Source: Gammaproteobacteria bacterium
GTDB lineage: Bacteria; Pseudomonadota; Gammaproteobacteria; Thiohalobacterales; Thiohalobacteraceae
Assembly: GCA_018819175.1 (NCBI GenBank)
Contig: JAHJQQ010000039.1
Coordinates: forward strand, 1 to 30,341
Length of the DNA stretch: 30,341 bases
Direction: 5' to 3'
Each line of letters opens with the position of its first letter. Positions within the stretch are counted from its first letter, which is position 1. The position numbers and the translations under genes were made by a program. The notes under the pieces were generated by a model. It was given only the letters and a program-made list of their open reading frames with translations, was not told the origin of the DNA and did not search any database. Positions 24,075-30,341 of this stretch are shown here, in pieces.

Positions 24075-26228
24075 ATGAACAAGCACGCTATCCGCTCCGT
24101 GCATTGCCTTGTGCTCGCCTTGTCACTGTCAACCAGCACACCATTATTTGCAGCCGCGGCTGAGCCGCAACTCAGCGAACTGGCCGGCGAGGATTATTTT
24201 TTCGCGCAAGTTCCCGTGGTGTTATCGGCCACGCGCCTGGCCCAACCCCAATTCGAGGCACCGGCCGCGGTCACCGTGATCGACCGCACCATGATCGAGG
24301 CCAGTGGCGCTCTGGATATTCCGGATCTGCTGCGTCTGGTTCCGGGCTTTCAAGTTGGGCATGCCAAGGGCCACACCGCCGCGGCGACTTATCATGGCCT
24401 GGCTGACGAACATGCGCGCCGCATGCAAGTGCTGGTCGATGGTCGGCCGGTGTATGGACCCGCGCTCGGCGGTGTGCGCTGGACCGACCTGCCACTGGAT
24501 ATCAAAGATATTGATCGCATCGAAGTGGTACGCGGGCCGAACGCCGCGGCATACGGCTCCAACAGCTTTTTGGGTGCAATCAATATCATCACTCAGCATC
24601 CTTCGCAGATGGACGGCACCGAGGTGAGCTTGGCCGGCGGCAATAAGGACTTCCGCAAAGGCCTGCTGCGCCACGGCAACCGACTGGACAAGCTCGATTA
24701 TCGTATGACACTCGGCTATCGCCGTGATGACGGTTTCGAGAGCCGCACCGATATTGCGCCACCGGACCCCGCCAGCGGCCTGGTATCCGCCCGCGACCCG
24801 CTGAATGACGGCATGCGTGTATCGCTGTTCAATTTCCGCGGCGAATACCAACTCACGAACACTGACTCCGTGGAACTGCTGGCCGGCTATAACGGCGGTC
24901 CTCGCAGCGAAGGCCGTTTCGACGGTATCGTGGAAGCCCCGCGAAATCGCGAGGTGCAGAGTCACTTCGAGCAACTTGTCTGGCGACGCAGCCACTCGGC
25001 CGACGAAGAAACCCGAGTGCAGTTCTATCACACCTATATGCGTCATCGGGAACGCACCGAGGCCCTGCTGTCGGACATCGCCAGCGATGCCCTGGGCATG
25101 CCGGTACCGCCGATTGCCATCGGTCTGTTTTTCCCGGGCCAGACCGATGAGTTGACGGTCACCGACTACAGCGTGTTTGAGGAACGTTACGATATCGAGT
25201 TCCAGAACAATTTCCGCCTGTCACCACAGGCGCGCATGGTCTGGGGTACCGGCGCCCGCTTTGATCGCGTCGGAGGCGATGGCTGGTATAGCCGCGATGA
25301 CTATATCGAAAATCAGCTGTACCGCCTGTTCGGCAATCTGGAGTGGCATCCCTATCAGAATGGCACGTTGAATCTGGGCACCATGCTGGAACAGAGTGGC
25401 CAGATCGGCTTCCAGGTGTCACCGCGCATTGCCCTCAATCACCAGCTGCATAAGAACCACGGTCTGCGCCTGGGTGTCTCGCGCGCCTACCGCCTGCCGA
25501 CCATCTATGAAGACAATGCGGACGGCGCGATCCGCTTCCAGGACGGCGAACTGATCGATCAATACATTCTCGGCAATACCGATCTCGATCCGGAACGCAT
25601 CACCTCTTATGAGCTGGGCTATCTGGGACGTTTTCCGTCCATCAATACCACGCTGGACATCAAACTCTTTCACGACAAATTGGACGACCGTATTGCCGCA
25701 CCAAAGAAATATCCCTACCCCAGCGAACTCAATGTGGTCAGTGACGGGCGGATTTTCTACCACACCAATTCCGGTCAGCTGAGCACCAATGGCGTTGAGA
25801 TCGCACTGAACTACCGACCCGAGAAACGCACCATGCTCGGACTCAACTGGGCCTATGCCAAGGCCAAGGGTACCGCCCTGGATTCCTTCCAGGATTCATT
25901 AAGCCCGGCAGACTGGCAATACGAGGATCTGTCTGAAGATGTACCGCGGCATACCTATAGCGCCTTTGCCATGCACCGTCTGCCCGGCCAAGTGGATGTC
26001 AGTGCCCTGTACAACAAAGTCAGCCGCATGAAATGGCTGGGCAATGGTGACCGGCTCGGCCCGCAGGACCGGCTGGACCTGCGCGTGGCCAAACATATGC
26101 TTACCAACGGCATGCGCAGCAGTATTGCGTTGGTTGTGCAGAATGTGCTCGATGAATATCTGGAATTCCGCGATGAGAACGTGTTCGACACACGCGCGTA
26201 TGTGGAGTTGACGATTGGCTTGCCCTAG
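24075..26228 (+). CDS. TonB-dependent outer-membrane receptor
   Basis: A 717-residue outer-membrane receptor. The ATG at 24075 has AGGAA 6 nt upstream and starts a signal peptide (cut near FAAAA-EPQ). The plug domain covers about 50-170: VVLSATRLAQPQFEAPAAVT, IPDLLRLVPGFQV, MQVLVDGRPVYG, and IDRIEVVRGPNAAAYGSNSF followed by LGAINII. The rest is a 22-strand-type beta-barrel. It most resembles vitamin B12 or iron-chelate receptors, but the ligand cannot be told. It is the first gene of an operon with a substrate-binding protein (23-base gap) and a hybrid sensor kinase (overlap). The last residues (TIGLP) lack the usual terminal aromatic residue. Confidence 0.9.
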   Translation: MNKHAIRSVHCLVLALSLSTSTPLFAAAAEPQLSELAGEDYFFAQVPVVLSATRLAQPQFEAPAAVTVIDRTMIEASGALDIPDLLRLVPGFQVGHAKGHTAAATYHGLADEHARRMQVLVDGRPVYGPALGGVRWTDLPLDIKDIDRIEVVRGPNAAAYGSNSFLGAINIITQHPSQMDGTEVSLAGGNKDFRKGLLRHGNRLDKLDYRMTLGYRRDDGFESRTDIAPPDPASGLVSARDPLNDGMRVSLFNFRGEYQLTNTDSVELLAGYNGGPRSEGRFDGIVEAPRNREVQSHFEQLVWRRSHSADEETRVQFYHTYMRHRERTEALLSDIASDALGMPVPPIAIGLFFPGQTDELTVTDYSVFEERYDIEFQNNFRLSPQARMVWGTGARFDRVGGDGWYSRDDYIENQLYRLFGNLEWHPYQNGTLNLGTMLEQSGQIGFQVSPRIALNHQLHKNHGLRLGVSRAYRLPTIYEDNADGAIRFQDGELIDQYILGNTDLDPERITSYELGYLGRFPSINTTLDIKLFHDKLDDRIAAPKKYPYPSELNVVSDGRIFYHTNSGQLSTNGVEIALNYRPEKRTMLGLNWAYAKAKGTALDSFQDSLSPADWQYEDLSEDVPRHTYSAFAMHRLPGQVDVSALYNKVSRMKWLGNGDRLGPQDRLDLRVAKHMLTNGMRSSIALVVQNVLDEYLEFRDENVFDTRAYVELTIGLP

Positions 26229-26251
26229 ACAGACCAGCCATAACCGATGCT

Positions 26252-27250
26252 ATGCAAGGGTTGATTACTCACCAAGCTAGAACAGACCGCTGGCCACTCT
26301 GGACCAGCGGTCTGTTGCTGTGTGGGTATCTGCTGCTCAGTCTCTGGTCCAACAGGGTTGGCGCGGAAACCGCACGCGTGCTTATCGTGAGCGGTGATTC
26401 AGGCGGTGCCTATGCCGAAGTCATAGCAACCTTGCAGACACGTCTGAATGAGTTGGCACCCGATAGTGTTCAACTGCAGACCTTAAACCTCGCAGATGCC
26501 CAGGGCACGTTTGAGAAAACCCTGCACCCGGCGCCGGACCTGATCGTAACGGTCGGCACTCAGGCCAGCGCACTCGCGCAAAGCAAGAGCGAAAACACAC
26601 CCGTATTGAGCCTGTTGGTGTCTGCACCTGATTACGCCTTGCTGAATCAAGTCAACCCCTCGGACTCGAACCTGCATAGCGCCCTGTATTTGGATCAACC
26701 TCTCGATCGGCAGCTGACACTGTTGCAACTGTTGCTACCCAAGGTTACCCGATTGGCCAGCCTCAGCGGCCCTCAATCCGCTGAGCAAACGCAGCAACTA
26801 CGCAGCTTGTGTGTACAACGAAATCTACAGCTATCCATCGAGTCAGTCGCTCCCGACAGTAACCCTATTCGCCCACTGACGCGCCTGATCGACCATGCGG
26901 AGGTGCTCATTGCCTTGCCCGACCCGCATGTTTTCAACCGTTCCAGCATCCAGGCAATTCTGTTGACGACGTATCGCAATCGAGTACCGGTGATTGGCTT
27001 TTCACAGGCCTATGTGCGCGCCGGCGCCCTGGCGGCTGTGCATTCCACCGCGCAACAGATTGGCCAACAGGCCGGCGAGTGGATCGTCGAATTTACCCAA
27101 TCAGAAAATCGGCAACTCGGTCCACCGCGTTACCCTCGCTACTACTCGGTAGCCGTCAACACGCAGGTGGCGCAATCGCTCAACCTCAGTGTAAGCAGTG
27201 AAAACGTTCTACTGCATCAGCTACAACAGCTGGAGAACAGATCACCATGA
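26252..27250 (+). CDS. ABC-type substrate-binding-like protein
   Basis: A 332-residue exported protein of the ABC_sub_bind (YtrF/TrpX-like) family. A hydrophobic N-terminal segment (about 17-35) precedes the mature start near VGA-ETARVLIVSGD. The Rossmann-like lobes are visible: VLIVSGDSGGAYAEV, PDLIVTVGTQASALA, then HAEVLIALPDPHVFNRSSI, and NRVPVIGFSQAYVRAGALAA. No permease or ATPase gene is near, so it probably serves as a sensor subunit. It lies between a TonB receptor and a BarA-like kinase, and its stop overlaps the kinase start by 4 bases (ATGA), indicating coupled translation. It may present a ligand to the kinase or receptor. The ribosome binding site is weak. Confidence 0.8.
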   Translation: MQGLITHQARTDRWPLWTSGLLLCGYLLLSLWSNRVGAETARVLIVSGDSGGAYAEVIATLQTRLNELAPDSVQLQTLNLADAQGTFEKTLHPAPDLIVTVGTQASALAQSKSENTPVLSLLVSAPDYALLNQVNPSDSNLHSALYLDQPLDRQLTLLQLLLPKVTRLASLSGPQSAEQTQQLRSLCVQRNLQLSIESVAPDSNPIRPLTRLIDHAEVLIALPDPHVFNRSSIQAILLTTYRNRVPVIGFSQAYVRAGALAAVHSTAQQIGQQAGEWIVEFTQSENRQLGPPRYPRYYSVAVNTQVAQSLNLSVSSENVLLHQLQQLENRSP

Positions 27251-29937
27251 AGATATCCGGGATCCACAGCCGTATCCTGCTGACCACCCTGGTGCCGACG
27301 ATTGTCATCGCCATCGTCCTTGGCGCCTATTTCATCAATACACGAATTCAGGATCTGCGCGAATCCCTATTAGATCGCGGCCGCGCCATCGCCAATCAGC
27401 TGGCGCCAGCGAGTGAATACGGCGTCTTCGCCGGCAACCATGGCATTCTCCGCACCCTGGCCGGGTCGGCACTGCGTGAGGCCGATGTGGTACGCGTGAC
27501 TATCCTCGATCAAGAGCATAAGCCGCTGACACAGGTGGGTACTGCCAACACCGCCGAACTGGAGCACAGTGACCTGTTGTCATTCGAAGCGCCGATTCAG
27601 ATCAGCAGTGTCGTGGTCAGTGACTTCGAAACCACCCAGAGTTCGCCGGAAATGAAACCGATCGGCTGGGTGCGTGTTGAACTGTCGCAAGCAAACACCC
27701 TTAAGCGCCAACAGGAGATTACCGTCATCAGCCTTTTCATTACCCTCTCGGTATTGACCTTGAGTGTGATATTCGCGTTGCGAGTCAGTCGTAGCGTGGC
27801 GCGGCCTATTCTGGATCTCACCCAGACGGTACAACGGCTTGGTAGCGGCGACCTGCATGTGCGCGTACGTGAACATTCCCGTGGTGAACTGGGCATGCTC
27901 GAAAAAGGCATCAACAGCATGGCTGTTGAACTGGAAACGGCGCAGGCGGAACTGCAGGAACAGGTCGATCAGGCCACTGCGGAGCTGCGCGAAACCATCG
28001 AAGCGGTCGAGATCCAGAACGTTGAGCTCGACCTGGCTCGCAAACGCGCATTGCAGGCCAGCCGTGGAAAATCCGAATTTCTCGCCAATATGAGCCACGA
28101 GATCCGCACACCCATGAACGGGTTGCTGGGTTTCATCGACTTGTTGCTGCGTACCCCGCTCAACGCCGTGCAACGCGACTACACCACAACCATCCGCAAA
28201 TCGGCCAGCAACCTGTTAGTCATTGTTAACGACATTCTGGATTTCTCCAAGATTGAATCGGGGAAACTGGCCATAGAGAACACCCCCTTCGATTTGCGCG
28301 AGGCCTTGGAAGATTCGGTCGACTTGATGGCTCCCGTGGCGCACAGCAAAGGCCTTGAGCTGATCCTGCTCATCTATTCCGACGTGCCGCTGCATCTCTA
28401 TGGCGATTCCAACCGTATCCGTCAGGTACTGCTGAATCTGCTCGGCAATGCTCTCAAATTCACCAATCGTGGCACCGTAGTCGTGCGCGTCATGCTCGAT
28501 GATGACGACTGCGAGCCTGACCAGGCCTCGATCCGCATCAGTGTGAACGATACTGGGATTGGCCTCAGCGAGGAGGAGAAGAGTCTCCTGTTCCTGGCCT
28601 TCAGCCAGGCCGACAGTTCTGCCACACGCCGTTTTGGCGGCTCTGGTCTGGGGCTGTTCATCTGCAAAAAACTGGTGGAGATGATGGGTGGACAGATCGG
28701 TGTTGAGAGCGCACCGGGTGAAGGTTCGACCTTCTGGTTCAGTCTGCACTGCTCGCGCCTGGATAATGATGCACATGAACACAGCAAGGAAGGTCTGGCT
28801 CAATATCGCAAAGCCCTGGTCTATGACGCCCATCCGCTGGCACGCCTTGCCTGCCGCCATGTATTGGAAAGCCAAGGCATGCAAGTCCTAGAGGTCGCCA
28901 GCCAAGCCGAGCTGATCGACAAATCACAATCCGATGAGTATTTCGATTTGATTGTTGCCGGCCTCAATATCAAACCCAGCCAGGAAACGGAACTACAGCA
29001 ATTGCTTGGGCAACTGCGCCGTGATGGACGCCCAATCTTACTCCTGCTCAATGACATTGAACGGGACCACCTCAAGCACGCCTGCACACTGGGGGCGGAT
29101 GCCTGCTTGAGCAAACCCCCGCGTCGCGAGGCATTCCTCGACTGTCTGTTCAAACTGCTGGGTATTGATAATGGTGACACAGACACCTTTACCGAGCGTC
29201 GCAAGCAACCGCGCCCGCACATGCCGGACCTGCGTGGCGCCAGCATCCTATTTGCGGACGACAATGAAATTAATCGCAAACTCATCTGCCTGCAATTGGA
29301 AAGTCTCGGTTTAGACGTCAGTACCGCAGTAGATGGCCGTCAGGCATTGGCGCTCGCCAACAAATACCACTTCGACCTTATCTTGATGGATGTGCACATG
29401 CCCGAGCTGAGTGGCGAACAAGCCGCGCAAGAAATCCGTGCGGGCCATGGGCTCAACCGCAACACACCTATCGTTGCACTCACGGCAAACGCGATGGTGA
29501 ACGAACCACAACGCCTGGTTGGGCTGGGCATTAACGAATGTTTGATCAAACCGATATCCGAATACCGACTTTGGGAAACGGTAAAGCGCTGGACTAAACG
29601 CTCTGCTCGACTCCCCAGCGCCTCATCGGGAACAGTCAGTCAGCGCCAGGATCTGGTGCGCGAACTTCACGCCATGCTGCTTACTGAACTGCCACAACAG
29701 CGCGCCATGCTGGTCAGCGCCTTTCGCGCCGCCGACTGGACCTCGCTCTGCGAAATCGCCCACAAGCTGCGCGGCTCAGCCGCCTATTGCCAGGAAAAAC
29801 AATTGGAGCAAGCCGCCGCCGATCTGGAAGCCGCAAGCCCGACGGCTATTCAGAACACCATCGAAACCGCACATCAGCAGTGCATCAACATCATCGATGA
29901 ACTGCTGCAGACGGCAGCGGCGGATTCGGAGCATTGA
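27247..29937 (+). CDS. barA: BarA/GacS-like hybrid sensor histidine kinase
   Basis: An 896-residue tripartite kinase. Two transmembrane segments (about 9-29 and 158-178) flank a periplasmic domain that starts with the BarA-type motif (ANQLAPASEYGVFAGN). HAMP and coiled coil come next (to about 275), then HisKA with the phospho-His in MSHEIRTPMNG (H284), and HATPase_c with NLLGNALKF and the G boxes (DTGIGL, GGSGLGL). A first receiver-like domain is degenerate: where Asp should be it reads DLIVAGLN. A second receiver is intact (ADDNEINRK, LILMDVHMP with D715). A C-terminal Hpt domain carries AHKLRGSA (H839). In E. coli, BarA feeds UvrY and the Csr small RNAs. Here it is co-transcribed with a receptor and binding protein, so its signal may differ. 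Confidence 0.92.
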   Translation: MKISGIHSRILLTTLVPTIVIAIVLGAYFINTRIQDLRESLLDRGRAIANQLAPASEYGVFAGNHGILRTLAGSALREADVVRVTILDQEHKPLTQVGTANTAELEHSDLLSFEAPIQISSVVVSDFETTQSSPEMKPIGWVRVELSQANTLKRQQEITVISLFITLSVLTLSVIFALRVSRSVARPILDLTQTVQRLGSGDLHVRVREHSRGELGMLEKGINSMAVELETAQAELQEQVDQATAELRETIEAVEIQNVELDLARKRALQASRGKSEFLANMSHEIRTPMNGLLGFIDLLLRTPLNAVQRDYTTTIRKSASNLLVIVNDILDFSKIESGKLAIENTPFDLREALEDSVDLMAPVAHSKGLELILLIYSDVPLHLYGDSNRIRQVLLNLLGNALKFTNRGTVVVRVMLDDDDCEPDQASIRISVNDTGIGLSEEEKSLLFLAFSQADSSATRRFGGSGLGLFICKKLVEMMGGQIGVESAPGEGSTFWFSLHCSRLDNDAHEHSKEGLAQYRKALVYDAHPLARLACRHVLESQGMQVLEVASQAELIDKSQSDEYFDLIVAGLNIKPSQETELQQLLGQLRRDGRPILLLLNDIERDHLKHACTLGADACLSKPPRREAFLDCLFKLLGIDNGDTDTFTERRKQPRPHMPDLRGASILFADDNEINRKLICLQLESLGLDVSTAVDGRQALALANKYHFDLILMDVHMPELSGEQAAQEIRAGHGLNRNTPIVALTANAMVNEPQRLVGLGINECLIKPISEYRLWETVKRWTKRSARLPSASSGTVSQRQDLVRELHAMLLTELPQQRAMLVSAFRAADWTSLCEIAHKLRGSAAYCQEKQLEQAAADLEAASPTAIQNTIETAHQQCINIIDELLQTAAADSEH

Positions 29938-29984
29938 GGGGCGCTGCTTAGTTGATGAATATGAACCGCTAAGAGAACAAGATT

Positions 29985-30020
29985 GTTGAACCGCAAAGGC
30001 GCAGAGGCGCAAAGGGTATT
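29985..30020. repeat. Short dispersed repeat word
   Basis: AACCGCAAAGGCGCAGAGGC followed by GCAAAGG repeats its own theme and resembles the arm words of the palindrome at 18544-18623. Such words are common in intergenic regions of related genomes. Confidence 0.4.
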
Positions 30021-30048
30021 TAGAAACCTCCGATTAACCCGCTGAATT

Positions 30049-30197
30049 GTCATTGCGAGCGAAGCGAAGCAATCTCCTCATACGGTAGATCAATCGCTTA
30101 GAGATTATTCGCTACGCTCACCCCTTCGGGGCCGCCCTATGGGCGTTCTGCGCTCGCAAGCTCGCTTGTGCCGCGTCGCTGCGCTCCTCGCAATGAC
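30049..30197. mobile_element. MITE-like element with inverted ends
   Basis: The ends GTCATTGCGA (30049-30058) and TCGCAATGAC (30188-30197) are exact inverted copies. Inside lie more paired words (AGCGAAGC/GCTTGT region, CCCCTTCGGGG). Total length is 149 bases with no gene. A partial copy of one end occurs at 14318-14347. This is typical of small non-autonomous dispersed repeats. Confidence 0.7.
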
Positions 30198-30231
30198 GAA
30201 TTATTGATCATTACCAATTGGGATGACACAA

Positions 30232-30322
30232 ACGCCCCTCTCCCTAACCCTCTCCCCGCAAGCGGGGAGAGGGGATAACCCCCTCTCCCGCCGGGGCGGG
30301 AGAGGGTTGGGGAGAGGGTGGC
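30232..30322. repeat. Dispersed GC-rich hairpin repeat at the window end
   Basis: CCCCTCTCCCTAACCCTCTC followed by two hairpins (CTCTCCCCGCAAGCGGGGAG and CCCTCTCCCGCCGGGGCGGG) is the same repeat type as at 19454-20063 and 22852-22943. No gene lies in 29938-30341. Confidence 0.8.
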
Positions 30323-30341
30323 GAAGTTCTTAAATCGAGCA

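Overview
The window looks like the chromosome of a moderately GC-rich Gammaproteobacterium. The right half carries a BarA-type hybrid kinase, cysM and rlmD close together, a neighbourhood typical of that class (gacS/barA, cysM, rlmD, relA). The species cannot be named from this sequence. No rRNA, tRNA or CRISPR array was seen.

Left half (about 0.8-16.6 kb): a phosphorus-scavenging gene block. In order it holds a small secreted protein with tandem DG-GTWEY motifs, a PEP-CTERM-like protein, a periplasmic 5'-nucleotidase family enzyme, a secreted calcineurin-type phosphoesterase, a secreted glycerophosphodiester phosphodiesterase, a Tat-exported PhoD alkaline phosphatase followed by a PhoD-like lipoprotein, a flippase-like membrane protein followed by a family 2 glycosyltransferase, PhoH, a frameshifted GFA-family gene, and (minus strand) a secreted choice-of-anchor I beta-propeller protein. 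A clear three-half-site Pho box precedes the choice-of-anchor I gene. A phoA-like half-site plus -10 precedes phoD. Weaker arrays with the same 11-bp period lie before several other genes. Together the genes would release phosphate from nucleotides, glycerophosphodiesters and phosphomonoesters or diesters in the periplasm. The flippase-like/glycosyltransferase pair may remodel envelope lipids when phosphate is short (inference).

Borders of the block: the last ~25 codons and the 3' flank of rlmD occur twice in the same orientation, once intact (17.1-17.3 kb) and once as a diverged remnant (0.61-0.79 kb). Degraded insertion-sequence pieces lie at both sides. This suggests that the block arrived as an old island at the rlmD 3' end.

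Right half (17-30 kb): rlmD and a PolB-type 3'-5' exonuclease, separated by a long palindrome; a ~610-bp array of four ~150-bp GC-rich tandem repeats; a ydbH-ydbL pair for envelope lipid transport that lacks a separate ynbE; cysM; and a divergent operon of a TonB-dependent receptor, an ABC-type substrate-binding protein and a BarA-like hybrid kinase. GC-rich hairpin repeats and a MITE-like element fill the end of the window.
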